Positions 44,868-54,213 of a DNA stretch of 55,038 nucleotides are shown piece after piece. The stretch's first letter is position 1. The number at the start of each line of letters is the position of its first letter. Source of the stretch: an uncultured Prevotellaceae bacterium (lineage in GTDB: Bacteria; Bacteroidota; Bacteroidia; Bacteroidales; Bacteroidaceae); assembly GCA_900557555.1 (NCBI GenBank), contig USTH01000003.1, positions 1 to 55,038 on the forward strand, written 5' to 3'. The notes under the pieces were generated by a model. It searched no databases. It had not been told where the DNA came from and saw only the letters and a list, made by a program, of their open reading frames with translations. Made by a program: the position numbers and the translations under genes.

Positions 44868-44921
44868 AAACGTCAGACTAAAATGGGTATTCTGCCATTC
44901 ATGGCAGAATTCAACAAAAAC

Positions 44922-44966
44922 AGCCGCACCGCAGAACTCAATTCTGTGGGGCGGCTATTTTTATTT
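44922..44966. terminator. Bidirectional terminator between alkaline phosphatase and tyrS
   Basis: AGCCGCACCGCAGAA (44922-44936) pairs with TTCTGTGGGGCGGCT (44942-44956), two wobble pairs, loop CTCAA. A T-run follows on the plus side, and on the minus side GTTTTTGTT follows, so it can stop both convergent transcripts. Confidence 0.8.
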
Positions 44967-44978
44967 GTGGAAGAAGGA

Positions 44979-46268
44979 TTACTTCACAATGATGAGGTAG
45001 TAGTTTTTCTTGCCTTTCTGAGCGAGAATGTACTTGCCGTCAAGTAGGTCTGCTTCGCTGAATGTGATTTCGGAATCGGTAATTTTCTCTTTGTTCACAC
45101 TCACGCCACCGCCCTTTACCATTTTGCGGAACTCACCTTTAGAGGGGAAACAGTCGGTGGTGCCAGCCAATATGTCAATAGCCTTTGCACCGATAACCTG
45201 GTCTTTTGAGAGCTCGTATTGAGGCACTCCTTCAAACACGCTGAGCAAAGTGGCCTCGTCAAGTTTGAGAAGGTTCTCCTTTGTCGCTTTGCCAAAAAGC
45301 AGGTTTGATGCCTCTACTGCGGTCTGGTAGGCTTCCTGTCCGTGGACGAGAGTGGTGACCTCCTGACCAAGTCGTTTCTGAAGAATGCGTCGTCCTGGGT
45401 CGGTGCGGTGTTCGGCTGTGAGGGCTTCGATGGTTTCGCGGTCAAGTGAGGTGAATATCTTTATGTAGCGCTCTGCATCGTCATCGCTCACGTTGAGCCA
45501 GAACTGGTAGAACTTGTATGGTGTGGTACGGTTGGCGTCAAGCCACACATTGCCGCTCTCTGTCTTGCCGAACTTCCTGCCGTCGCTCTTGGTGATGAGT
45601 GGGCAGGTGAGGGCATAGGCTTCACCGCCAGTGGTGCGCCTGATTAGTTCGGTGCCAGTGGTAATGTTGCCCCATTGGTCGGAGCCACCCATCTGAAGCT
45701 TGCAGTTCTTGTGAGTGTTGAGATAGAGGTAGTCGTAGCCCTGAAGAAGCTGGTATGTGAATTCGGTGAAGCTTAGTCCGTCGCTTGCTTCACCGTTGAG
45801 TCGGCGTTGCACAGAGTCTTTGGCCATCATGTAGTTGACGGTGATGTGTTTGCCTACCTCTCGTGCGAAGTCAAGGAAAGTGTAGTCCTTCATCCAATCG
45901 TAGTTGTTGACCAGCTCGGCTTTGTTGGGAGCGTCGCTTTCAAAGTCGAGAAAGCGAGCCAGCTGTGCTTTGATGCATTCCACGTTGTGGCGCAGAGTGT
46001 CTTCGCTCAGCAAGTTGCGCTCTTGGCTTTTGCCCGAGGGGTCGCCTATCATGCCGGTGGCACCACCTACGAGAGCCATCGGCTTGTGGCCGCAACGCTG
46101 GAAGTGGCGTAGCATCATCACTCCGCAGAGGTGGCCGATATGCAGGCTGTCTGCCGTAGGGTCAATGCCTACGTATGCCGTGGTCATTTCTTTGGACAGT
46201 TGTTCTTCCGTGCCGGGCATCATCTGGTGAACCATGCCTCTCCATTTGAGTTCTTCTACGAAATTCAT
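44979..46268 (-). CDS. tyrS: Tyrosyl-tRNA synthetase
   Basis: The protein has about 429 residues from ATG 46268. The longer frame to 46304 is rejected because it runs into the promoter. It is a class I synthetase with [19 protein letters not shown] (HIGH motif), the tyrosine-binding [10 protein letters not shown] and [10 protein letters not shown], and a KMSKS equivalent [13 protein letters not shown]. The C-terminal S4-like domain (about 360-425, [15 protein letters not shown]) binds tRNA. The TAACTTTG element at 46309-46302 gives a leader of about 28 bases. Confidence 0.96.
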   Translation of the reverse strand: MNFVEELKWRGMVHQMMPGTEEQLSKEMTTAYVGIDPTADSLHIGHLCGVMMLRHFQRCGHKPMALVGGATGMIGDPSGKSQERNLLSEDTLRHNVECIKAQLARFLDFESDAPNKAELVNNYDWMKDYTFLDFAREVGKHITVNYMMAKDSVQRRLNGEASDGLSFTEFTYQLLQGYDYLYLNTHKNCKLQMGGSDQWGNITTGTELIRRTTGGEAYALTCPLITKSDGRKFGKTESGNVWLDANRTTPYKFYQFWLNVSDDDAERYIKIFTSLDRETIEALTAEHRTDPGRRILQKRLGQEVTTLVHGQEAYQTAVEASNLLFGKATKENLLKLDEATLLSVFEGVPQYELSKDQVIGAKAIDILAGTTDCFPSKGEFRKMVKGGGVSVNKEKITDSEITFSEADLLDGKYILAQKGKKNYYLIIVK

Positions 46269-46301
46269 GTTATGTTGTTTTTGTTGAATAGTTTGCGGTT
46301 G

Positions 46302-46309
46302 CAAAGTTA
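46302..46309 (-). promoter_or_regulatory. -7 element for tyrS
   Basis: TAACTTTG on the minus strand, 34 bases before the tyrS ATG. A TTTTG lies 13 bases further upstream, closer than usual. Confidence 0.55.
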
Positions 46310-46483
46310 CACATTATTATTTCAAAACCTTTTGTTTTGTGTGGTTATATTTGGCACATGATAGTTGGACTCCTCTAAGCCGTGGCATTAATTGTGTGTT
46401 TTCTCACCACTGAGGCGTATGAGTTGAGGCAACGCCTCGGAAGATGGAACAAAACACCAATAAAATGCGTTTCCGGTGTCTTC

Positions 46484-46563
46484 TTTCGGCCGAAATTGAA
46501 TTGCGTTTCGGCCGAAACGGATAAGCCAATCGGCCGAAACGGAGACCGTTTTCCGCCGAAAGA
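46484..46563. repeat. Cluster of TTTCGGCCGAAA palindromes
   Basis: The perfect 12-base palindrome TTTCGGCCGAAA occurs at 46484-46495 and 46506-46517. A near copy ATCGGCCGAAAC begins at 46529, and a degenerate TTTTCCGCCGAAA ends at 46563. Spacings are about 22-25 bases. This is the main content of the 317-base gap between tyrS and the SprT-like gene. A plus-strand open frame crossing it looks like a shadow. Confidence 0.75.
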
Positions 46564-46621
46564 AGTTTGTGAGGAGGCTTCTCACCGCTATATTGTGGTG
46601 CGGAGCCATCGTGGGCTGGTG

Positions 46622-47305
46622 TTATTTTGTGTTATTGGTGACAGGCTGGATTGTGTGGCCATCGTTGCGCAGTCTGAGTGCGCCAGCGAGGTGTGTGGTG
46701 AGTTCCTGGGGGTTGGCTTTGTAAATCTTGAGTGTGCGTGAGCGAGGAAAGCGATTGAAGTAAGGGTCGGTTGTTACGTACCACTGGGCATTGCTCACTT
46801 CGGGGTGACCGTTGATTTCTGCCCACAAGTCGAAGATGCGCGACTGTGCAGAGACTGTTATTCCGGTAATACCCTTGTTGAGTTGCACGACGCATACGAG
46901 GTGTCGCCGTTGGCTGGTGTCAAGTGCCGTCTGCCGTTCGGTGTGGCGAAGCGAAACAGTGATGTGGCGGCCGTGGCGGAGGTTGATTTGTTCCATCATG
47001 TTGCGGAACTCTTTTCCGTGGGGAGAGGTGTCTTTGATTTTTCTGACAAGAATGCAGAAGTGTATCATTTCGTGCAGCAGGATGTCTTCTATTTCGTTTT
47101 CGGGAATGTCAAAGAGAGTGCTGATAGAGATGACGGGCGAATGCCAACCTTTTTTAAACAATCCTTTTTTGGCAGTCCATGTAAGTTTGCCTCCAAAGGT
47201 GCGTGCTTTGGTAAGCCGTATGACGGGGGTGGGCAGCTCTCCGTTAAAGCAGAGGTGGTTGAAGTAATTGAATTTTTCTTGCAGAAAAGGGAGTGTTGGT
47301 TGCAT
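46622..47305 (-). CDS. SprT-like zinc metalloprotease-fold protein
   Basis: The protein has about 227 residues from ATG 47305 (a second ATG at 47326 lies inside the promoter element). It has the SprT-like domain: FNYFNHLCFNGELPTPVIRL near the N-terminus and HEMIHFCILV as the HExxH zinc site, with a third His in SPHGKEFRNMM. The family resembles Spartan, which cleaves DNA-protein crosslinks, but bacterial members are little studied. The C-terminal 100 residues have no clear Cys zinc ribbon. It is alone, with the TACCTTTG element directly upstream. Confidence 0.82.
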   Translation of the reverse strand: MQPTLPFLQEKFNYFNHLCFNGELPTPVIRLTKARTFGGKLTWTAKKGLFKKGWHSPVISISTLFDIPENEIEDILLHEMIHFCILVRKIKDTSPHGKEFRNMMEQINLRHGRHITVSLRHTERQTALDTSQRRHLVCVVQLNKGITGITVSAQSRIFDLWAEINGHPEVSNAQWYVTTDPYFNRFPRSRTLKIYKANPQELTTHLAGALRLRNDGHTIQPVTNNTK

Positions 47306-47323
47306 ATATTCATTTTTGTGATG

Positions 47324-47331
47324 CAAAGGTA
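47324..47331 (-). promoter_or_regulatory. -7 element for the SprT-like gene
   Basis: TACCTTTG on the minus strand, about 19 bases before ATG 47305. It overlaps the alternative start at 47326 and so decides against it. Confidence 0.5.
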
Positions 47332-47385
47332 GCCTTTTTAATATGAAATAAGGTTTAGAATATGTGGAGTTAAGAAAAGATTGAT

Positions 47386-47393
47386 TATTTTTG
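47386..47393 (+). promoter_or_regulatory. -7 element for the secreted protease gene
   Basis: TATTTTTG fits TAnnTTTG, about 54 bases before the ATG at 47447. The divergent SprT-like promoter is 60 bases away. No clear -33 is seen. Confidence 0.45.
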
Positions 47394-47446
47394 CATCTTA
47401 CACGGAGTAATATTTATCCAAAAACATACGAAAAGATATAATAAAT

Positions 47447-50400
47447 ATGAAAATTAAACTTAGAAATTTGCTTTTGTCGGCAGCAGGATTGCTGTTGGCT
47501 GGCGGTGTGGCAGCGCAGGACATTAATGTGGACTACAAAAAATATCCTGACGCCAAGCCTTTTGCGGGAAGAGATGGAGTGAAAGGTTCTCCTTCTGCCA
47601 AGTCTGCTGCAGCCGGAACGGCTCGCAGTGCAGTATACGGAAAAACGAGGCCCGACCATGTGAACAATGCTCTGACCAAGTACTATCCACCTGTGTTCAA
47701 TCAAGACGGTGGGTCGTGTGGTTCGGCGGCGGCAGTGGGCTACAGCATGACATACGACATGAACGCCTACCGCAACACGGATGCTTCTTATCCCGAAAAC
47801 CAGTTGCCCACCCACTTCACCTGGCTTCATACTTACTCTGGAATAGACAAATATGACATAATGAACAGGCATGGTGTGCCGAATGTAACGGATTATGGCG
47901 GCCGCACATATAGTGCGCTGTTTGGCAATCAAGACACGGGGAGTTCATGGTACGGCTTTATGCAGGGTTATGACAAATGGTACAGGGCGATGTTTAACCG
48001 CACGCTTGGCGGTGACACATTCTGCTCGCAGAGTCAGGCTACCGAGGTGGGACGTGAAGAGCTCAAGCAGTGGTTGTGGAACCACTGGGGCGACGAGTCG
48101 TTCTATGCCGGCGGTCTGTCGGGCATCGGTGTCGCCAGCGGTGGCCAATGGGGCAAGATACCATCTACTGCCACCAACAGGGAGATTGGTGTGGCCGGCA
48201 TGTACTGTGTGAGCAGTTGGGGTAAGAACTATGACCATGCTCTGACCATTGTGGGTTATGATGACCGCATAGAGTTTGACCTTGACTCAAACGGAGTTTA
48301 CGGAGAGGAAGGCAAGGACGAGAAGGGTGCTTGGATTATCTGTAACTCATGGGGTGCCGGTTGGTGTAACAAGGGTTTCATCTACTGCCCCTACAAGTTC
48401 AGTGTCGCTATAGGCACAAACGTGTTGCCGTGGAATTCGGGTCACTATACATGGCGCAAGGACTATGAGCCCAAGCGTGTTCTCAAGATTGTGATGGACT
48501 ACAGCCGTCGTTCCGAGTTGTGCTTTTCGGCAGGTGTGGCAACCGACACTTCGGCTGTTGAGCCAGAGGCTGTTGAGGTGATGCCATTTTTCAACTATGC
48601 TGGTGACGGACAGAAGTTGAGTCCTGCTCCCGAAGTACCTATGCTTGGAAAGTGGCGTTATACGTTTAACTATGAACCAATAGAGTTTGGATATGACGTG
48701 ACAGACCTCAGCGAGAATTGTGACATGTCCAAACCGTTGAAATATTTCTTTGTCATCAAGTCGCGTGCTACTGCTGTCGGCGAGGGTCACATCTACAAGG
48801 TGTCTCTGATGGACTATAGTGTTGAGGCCGAGGGGTTGGAAATCCCTGCCCGTATTGATACGGTAGCCGTTCTTAACAATGGCAAAACTACCATCGTGTC
48901 GGTAACGGTGGCAGGCCGTCAGGTATATGCTCCTGTCAACGCCAGTCTGTCAGGTAACAAGTTGACATGGAATGCCCCGAAGCCGTCAAGTTATGACATT
49001 GCCCGCTATTATATCTATAAAGGAAACGAAAAGGTGGCAGAAGTTCCCAATTTCAGCCACTCGTATACAGTTGACGATGAGAATGCCACTTATTATGTGG
49101 CTACGGCATACGGATACAAAGACTACATGTTGGTTTCACAAAAGAGCCAGCCTGCTCGCAACTCGGCGGTTTATTCGCCTGAGGGCAATAACCGCACTCT
49201 GAAGCTTAGTAATGCGTCAGTGGTGGTGCCAGATGTGATGACCGAGAAACTGTCGCAGGCAACCATTGAGTTTTGGATAAAACCCAACAGCCTTGGTAGC
49301 AGCTGTGACCAGATTGGCGGCAAATGGGGTTCGTTTTTGCTTGGTTTCAACAAGAGCGGCCAGATTCTTTGTGGCTGGAACACTTCCAATCGCATTGGTA
49401 CGGCATCCAACACTATTAAGGTTGGGAAGTGGTGTCATGTGGCAGTGGTGATTGACAACAATGTTATTACGGTTTATGTCAACGGTATGAAGAAAGGCTC
49501 AATGACGTCAGCATCATTCAGCGGACTGCCTGCAATGGATCAGTTCTATATTGGTACCGCCGACGGCCTTATGGATGCGGAGATTGACGAGTTTCGCATT
49601 TGGTCGGGTGCGCGTACCCAGAGAGAAGTCTTTACCAATATGAGAACCGACATCGGCTGCCCATCGGCACAGCCAGAACTGTTGGTGTACTATCCGATGA
49701 CCACCTACGAGGCCGGCGGCGCACTTTATCTCAAGGATTTGGCTTCGGGTCATGATGCCCTGCTTGAAAATGCTACATCTGCTGATGACGAGACTCTGTT
49801 GACAGGTGCCAATGTGCAGAATACTGTTGGCTTCGCCTGCCAGGAGGACGTTATCTACGTGGGAGAGCCTGTGCAGTTTAAGTCGGAGTCTTCGCTCAAC
49901 ACCGTCAAGTGGGATTGGTCGGTCAAAGACCTTGCCGATGGTCGCAGTTCGGTAGTTAATCCGTACTTTACTTTCAGCAAAGCCGGTTCATATGAAATAA
50001 CCCTGAAAGTTGAAGACAAAAACGGTGAGACGGCAGAATTTACCGGTATCGTTACGGTGGTTAACCCCGAAGCGCCAAAGGCAGACTTCGACATTGCAGT
50101 AGACACTCTCGCTGAGGGCGAGATGTTCAGTCTTGCCAACAAGTCGCAGGGTGCCAACTGTGTGTGCAAATGGTCATTGCCTGGTGCCGACAATGAGGAG
50201 ATAAACAGTGTGAATGCCCTCGTAAGCTACAGCAACACGGGTGTCTATCCCATCACGCTGACGGTTACCAATGCAGGTGGTACAGACAAGATGACAAAAT
50301 ATGTCACGGTGTCACACACTGTTCCTGCCGTAGCCTTCTCTGTAGACCCCAACTTTATCTACCTTGGTGAGACAACATACCTTATTGACAACACACGTCA

Positions 50401-51481
50401 TGGTCCCGACTCATGGAAGTGGACAGTAACCAACGGTAAACACGCCACTATTGTAAACGGACAGAATTCTTCGTTCACTCCCAAGCACCCAGGCATCTAC
50501 TCTGTAACACTTGAGGCTGGCAATGATGTGGGTACTGCGACGAAGACCGAGGAGCAGAAGTTTATTGTGGCAAACGCTGATAGCCGCAATGCGCTCAACT
50601 TTACCGGTGGTCAGCAGCTTGTTTCTGTTTCTGATATCTTTGCTGAGGGAACGAAAGCGTTTACCATAGAATGGTGGATGAACCCCAGCCAGATGACAGG
50701 TGCTCTCAACATGTCTACCTCAAACGGCCAGATTGCCATCACTACAGACTATGAGGGCAACATGACGGTGGAGGTTGGCGGCAAGAGCTGCAGCTCTGGC
50801 AACGGCTATGTAGTAGCCGGAGAATGGCAGCACTATGCTTTGACCTTTACTTTCGGCACGGTGAAGTTCTATCGCAACGGTGAGCTTATCGCCACATCGT
50901 CATCGCGTATTGGTACATCAACAAAGAACTGGGGTAAGCTGATAATTGCAGGAGGTGAGAATTCGTTCGGTGGTCAACTTGACGAGCTTCGCATATGGAG
51001 CAAATGCCAGTCGCTTTCTGTGATGAAAGGCTTTATCAACGCCCCCTTGAACAATCCAGCCGACCTTGTGGGTTCTAATGGTTTGGTGGCATACTATGAC
51101 TTCAACCAAAACGGTGGTAGTGTTGTAGACCGTTCCGGCAACGGAAACGACCTCAACCGTATAGGCTTTGGCCCTGATGGTGACGCCTGGGGTCTGTCAA
51201 AAGGTGTTTTCACACTTGATTTTGACACTACATCACCAGAGCAAGAAGAACTTGACGGTGACGGACTTACACATATCTACGATGCAGTCAAGGCAGGCAA
51301 AGAAGGTAAGTATTCGGGCGTGTCAGGCGCCATACGTCTTGTGATTGACAAGAAGGAAAATGTCCGCATATACAATGTGGCAGGACAATGCGTGCTTAAC
51401 GATTTCGTAGAGGGAGTTCATTATATCCCATTCGAACCGGGCGTGTATGTTGTCAATGGAGTAAAAGTTATGGTAAGATGA
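47447..51481 (+). CDS. T9SS-exported papain-like cysteine protease with PKD and LamG domains
   Basis: This 1344-residue protein has a signal peptide at 1-23 (GGVAAQ) and then a pro-region. Residues about 75-320 are a C1A papain fold with Q86, nucleophile C91 (QDGGSCGSAAAVG), H264 (YDHALTIVGYD) and N300 (ICNSWGAGWC). A possible fibronectin-like strand region lies near 500-570. A LamG/concanavalin-like domain follows at about 575-730 (ATIEFWIKPN, HVAVVIDNNVITVYVNG). Two or three PKD-type domains follow at about 785-1030 (SYEITLKVEDKNG, GVYPITLTVTNAGG, GIYSVTLEAGNDVG). A second LamG is at about 1040-1200 (FTIEWWMNPSQMTG). The last 60 residues carry a type A T9SS sorting domain (VRIYNVAGQCV, GVYVVNGVKVMV). 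It is probably exported by the T9SS encoded at 24-30 kb and displayed or released for protein or host-matrix breakdown. Confidence 0.9.
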   Translation: MKIKLRNLLLSAAGLLLAGGVAAQDINVDYKKYPDAKPFAGRDGVKGSPSAKSAAAGTARSAVYGKTRPDHVNNALTKYYPPVFNQDGGSCGSAAAVGYSMTYDMNAYRNTDASYPENQLPTHFTWLHTYSGIDKYDIMNRHGVPNVTDYGGRTYSALFGNQDTGSSWYGFMQGYDKWYRAMFNRTLGGDTFCSQSQATEVGREELKQWLWNHWGDESFYAGGLSGIGVASGGQWGKIPSTATNREIGVAGMYCVSSWGKNYDHALTIVGYDDRIEFDLDSNGVYGEEGKDEKGAWIICNSWGAGWCNKGFIYCPYKFSVAIGTNVLPWNSGHYTWRKDYEPKRVLKIVMDYSRRSELCFSAGVATDTSAVEPEAVEVMPFFNYAGDGQKLSPAPEVPMLGKWRYTFNYEPIEFGYDVTDLSENCDMSKPLKYFFVIKSRATAVGEGHIYKVSLMDYSVEAEGLEIPARIDTVAVLNNGKTTIVSVTVAGRQVYAPVNASLSGNKLTWNAPKPSSYDIARYYIYKGNEKVAEVPNFSHSYTVDDENATYYVATAYGYKDYMLVSQKSQPARNSAVYSPEGNNRTLKLSNASVVVPDVMTEKLSQATIEFWIKPNSLGSSCDQIGGKWGSFLLGFNKSGQILCGWNTSNRIGTASNTIKVGKWCHVAVVIDNNVITVYVNGMKKGSMTSASFSGLPAMDQFYIGTADGLMDAEIDEFRIWSGARTQREVFTNMRTDIGCPSAQPELLVYYPMTTYEAGGALYLKDLASGHDALLENATSADDETLLTGANVQNTVGFACQEDVIYVGEPVQFKSESSLNTVKWDWSVKDLADGRSSVVNPYFTFSKAGSYEITLKVEDKNGETAEFTGIVTVVNPEAPKADFDIAVDTLAEGEMFSLANKSQGANCVCKWSLPGADNEEINSVNALVSYSNTGVYPITLTVTNAGGTDKMTKYVTVSHTVPAVAFSVDPNFIYLGETTYLIDNTRHGPDSWKWTVTNGKHATIVNGQNSSFTPKHPGIYSVTLEAGNDVGTATKTEEQKFIVANADSRNALNFTGGQQLVSVSDIFAEGTKAFTIEWWMNPSQMTGALNMSTSNGQIAITTDYEGNMTVEVGGKSCSSGNGYVVAGEWQHYALTFTFGTVKFYRNGELIATSSSRIGTSTKNWGKLIIAGGENSFGGQLDELRIWSKCQSLSVMKGFINAPLNNPADLVGSNGLVAYYDFNQNGGSVVDRSGNGNDLNRIGFGPDGDAWGLSKGVFTLDFDTTSPEQEELDGDGLTHIYDAVKAGKEGKYSGVSGAIRLVIDKKENVRIYNVAGQCVLNDFVEGVHYIPFEPGVYVVNGVKVMVR

Positions 51482-51576
51482 CGGACTGACTCCGTAAGTA
51501 TAGGCGTTTCGGACAGGCATCATTAGTCTGCGACAGTCTGTCTTGTTTACGCCACGGGTCTGTGAGTTCTGCAGCC

Positions 51577-51645
51577 CTTACAATTTTGCGGGATGCTTCC
51601 GAGGCACGTTTACGTGTACTTCGGAAGCATTCCGCAAAATTGTAG
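51577..51645. terminator. Long inverted repeat downstream of the protease gene
   Basis: TACAATTTTGCGG...ATGCTTCCGA (from 51580) pairs with TCGGAAGCAT...CCGCAAAATTGTA (to 51644), about 24 pairs with one mismatch. A small inner stem CACGT/ACGTG closes the hairpin. It lies about 100 bases after the protease stop. It could end transcription or protect the 3' end, although no long T-run follows. Confidence 0.6.
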
Positions 51646-51750
51646 GTAATGGCTACCAAGACAAGCCTCTTGCCTGGCATATTGTCATGAGGTAGAGGGA
51701 CAGTGTAACAGTTTTTTGTTGAATAGTGTCTGTTATTAAATAGAAATGTT

Positions 51751-51758
51751 TAATTTTG
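51751..51758 (+). promoter_or_regulatory. -7 element for the TetR gene
   Basis: TAATTTTG fits TAnnTTTG and would give a leader of about 125 bases before ATG 51889. The 407-base gap 51482-51888 holds this and the inverted repeat, and no gene. Confidence 0.4.
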
Positions 51759-51888
51759 CACAGCAAGAAGAATGTGTGCAATTATCGTGGTTGGCGTAAG
51801 TGCGTTTTAAGCATTCATATTGCGGAAAATCTACAAAAACGGCCAGCACGACAGTTTGGCACGAAACGAAAACAAGAGTAAATACCAT

Positions 51889-52512
51889 ATGTCAACATCT
51901 AAAAAGAAAGCGCTTCTTATTGACGTTGCGCGCAAATTGTTTGCACAGAAAGGGCTTAATGGCACAACAATGAATGATATAGCCAATGAATCGGGGATTT
52001 CCCGCCGCACGCTGTATGTCTATTTTTCTAATAAGGAGGAAATCTATTCTGCGGTGATAGAGACGGAGATTGAACGTTTGTCGGACAAGATGGATGAAGT
52101 TGCTTCGCGTGACATTGACCCAGAACTTAAGGTGGCAACTTTGATTTATACGCACCTCAACGCAGTAAAGGAAACAGTGGTGCGCAACGGTTCGCTCAGA
52201 GCAGAATTTTTCCGTAATATCTGGATGGTAGAGAAGGTCAGAAAAGCCTTTGACCACGAGGAGCTTGAGCTGTATCGCAGGGTGATACAGGAGGGATGCG
52301 AGACGGGTCAGTTTCACGTTGAGAGCATAGATCTTGTGGCAGACGTGATACACTATTGTATCAAGGGACTTGAGGTTCCTTATGTCTATGGGCGGTTGGG
52401 CAATGGTATGACGCTTGATGAGAGTCGCCCTATTGTGGTCAACATGGTTAAGCGTATGCTTGGCATCAACACCATGAAGCAGTGGGATGTGACAAAGTTC
52501 ATTGAGGAGTAG
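51889..52512 (+). CDS. TetR/AcrR family transcriptional regulator
   Basis: The protein has about 207 residues from ATG 51889, the point where the TetR N-terminal helix begins. The frame back to 51820 adds a Lys/Asn-rich tail that is unlikely. The helix-turn-helix lies at about 5-50: LLIDVARKLFAQKGLNGTTM, NDIANESGISRRTLYVYFSN. The ligand-binding part (55-205) is all helical and not family-specific. It is 113 bases upstream of fabG on the same strand, so regulation of fabG or of itself is possible, though the ligand is unknown. Confidence 0.88.
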   Translation: MSTSKKKALLIDVARKLFAQKGLNGTTMNDIANESGISRRTLYVYFSNKEEIYSAVIETEIERLSDKMDEVASRDIDPELKVATLIYTHLNAVKETVVRNGSLRAEFFRNIWMVEKVRKAFDHEELELYRRVIQEGCETGQFHVESIDLVADVIHYCIKGLEVPYVYGRLGNGMTLDESRPIVVNMVKRMLGINTMKQWDVTKFIEE

Positions 52513-52625
52513 GCTTTTCGTCAAGGTTAAGTCTGGGATATTCAGCAGCGGACGGTGTAGGTGGACCTAAGGGCGTTTAACTTCAAACAAGAAAAACTTA
52601 ATTATATAATACAAATAAAATTATT

Positions 52626-53372
52626 ATGGGACTATTAACAGGAAAGACCGCCCTCGTTACAGGTGCGGCTCGCGGCATCGGCAAGGCCATTGCCCTGAAA
52701 TTTGCACAAGAAGGAGCAAACGTGGCGTTTACAGACCTTGTTATTGATGAAAACGGTAAGGCAACAGAAGCAGAGATTTCAGCTCTCGGTGTAAAATGCA
52801 TAGGCTATGCATCTAATGCCGCAGACTTTGCACAGACCGAAGAGGTGGTAAACAAAGTGAAGGAAGAATTTGGTTCAATCGATATTCTTGTTAACAATGC
52901 TGGCATCACCAAAGACGGATTGATGATGCGCATGAGCGAGGCTCAGTGGGATGCGGTGATTGCCGTGAACCTTAAGTCGGCATTCAACTTTATTCATGCG
53001 TGTACGCCAATCATGATGCGTCAGCGTAATGGCAGCATCATCAATATGGCTTCTGTTGTAGGTGTTCACGGCAATGCCGGCCAATGCAACTATGCCGCAT
53101 CAAAGGCTGGTCTTATCGCACTGGCTAAGAGCATCGCCCAGGAGCTTGGCTCGCGCGGGGTGCGTGCAAACGCCATTGCCCCTGGCTTTATCGAGACAGC
53201 CATGACCGCAGCTTTGCCAGAGGATATCCGCAAGGAGTGGATCAAGAGCATTCCTCTTCGACGCGGTGGACAAGTGGAGGATATTGCCAACACGGCGGTT
53301 TACCTTGCTTCAGACCTTTCAAGCTATGTCACTGGACAAGTTATCCAGGTTGACGGCGGTATGAACATGTAG
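52626..53372 (+). CDS. fabG: 3-oxoacyl-[acyl-carrier-protein] reductase FabG
   Basis: This 248-residue short-chain dehydrogenase reduces beta-ketoacyl-ACP with NADPH in fatty acid synthesis. The cofactor motif TGAARGIG (12-19), NNAG (90-93), catalytic S143, Y156 and K160 (CNYAASKAG), and the C-terminal YVTGQVIQVDGGMNM are all present. Sequence and length fit FabG closely rather than a general SDR. It follows the TetR regulator by 113 bases. No other fab gene is in the window. Confidence 0.95.
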   Translation: MGLLTGKTALVTGAARGIGKAIALKFAQEGANVAFTDLVIDENGKATEAEISALGVKCIGYASNAADFAQTEEVVNKVKEEFGSIDILVNNAGITKDGLMMRMSEAQWDAVIAVNLKSAFNFIHACTPIMMRQRNGSIINMASVVGVHGNAGQCNYAASKAGLIALAKSIAQELGSRGVRANAIAPGFIETAMTAALPEDIRKEWIKSIPLRRGGQVEDIANTAVYLASDLSSYVTGQVIQVDGGMNM

Positions 53373-53512
53373 TAGGGGCTTCTCTTAGTCCCTGCCAGAT
53401 AGTTATTATTGGTCCGGCAACCAGTTGTAGATTATTTCTGGCACGTTATAAAACCTGTTTGCTTACAGACTGGTAGGTTTTAGGGGGCATAAGAGTATTC
53501 CAAAACAATTCA

Positions 53513-54205
53513 ATGCAAGTACTCTACGAAGACAACCATATAATAATTGTCAACAAGGCTTCGGGCGAGATTGTGCAAGGCGACAAGACGGGTGACAGGC
53601 CACTTGGCGAGTTTGTCAAAGATTATATCAAGACGAAATATGCCAAGCCTGGCAATGTGTTTCTGGGTGTTACCCACCGATTGGACAGGCCTGTGAGCGG
53701 TCTTGTTGTCTTTGCTCGTACCAGCAAGGCGTTGTCGCGCCTCAACCAAATGTTTTGTCAAGGAAAGGTAGAAAAGACCTATCTTGCCATTGTTGGTCGA
53801 AAACCGCAGGAGGACGAGGGGGAGATTGTGTCGTGGCTGACACGCAACGAGAGGCTCAACAAGTCTTTTGTTTGCCGCCCCGACACCCCTGGAGCCAAGG
53901 AGGCAAAGCTTCGTTACAGACTTCTTGCATCGTCTGATAAATACCATCTGCTGGCAGTGAGACTGCTGACCGGGCGTCACCACCAGATAAGATGTCAGCT
54001 TGCCTCGATAGGTTGTCCTATTAAGGGTGACTTGAAATATGGGGCGCAGCGTAGCAATCCAGACGGCAGCATTTCTCTTCATTCGTGGAGAATAGGGTTT
54101 GAACACCCCGTGTCGCATGTGCGGATAGACCTTGTTGCCCCTTACCCTGACACTGTCCTCTGGAATGTGTTGGCCACAGGGCTGGATTGTGCCATAACAG
54201 TATAA
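53513..54205 (+). CDS. RluA-family pseudouridine synthase
   Basis: This 230-residue protein lacks an S4 domain and consists of the catalytic domain only, like RluA/RluC-type single-domain enzymes. The motif HRLDRPVSGLVVFAR carries catalytic D58. LLTGRHHQIRCQLA, with the conserved Arg, and GDLKYGA follow. It converts uridines in rRNA or tRNA to pseudouridine, and the target site cannot be read from sequence. The glycosyltransferase gene begins 8 bases after its stop, so the two are probably on one transcript. Confidence 0.92.
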   Translation: MQVLYEDNHIIIVNKASGEIVQGDKTGDRPLGEFVKDYIKTKYAKPGNVFLGVTHRLDRPVSGLVVFARTSKALSRLNQMFCQGKVEKTYLAIVGRKPQEDEGEIVSWLTRNERLNKSFVCRPDTPGAKEAKLRYRLLASSDKYHLLAVRLLTGRHHQIRCQLASIGCPIKGDLKYGAQRSNPDGSISLHSWRIGFEHPVSHVRIDLVAPYPDTVLWNVLATGLDCAITV

Positions 54206-54213
54206 ACCAATCA

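Noticed and set aside
46382..46741. A 119-codon plus-strand frame over the TTTCGGCCGAAA cluster
   Set aside because: It overlaps the SprT-like gene antisense, has no recognisable protein features, and its start has no promoter or ribosome site.
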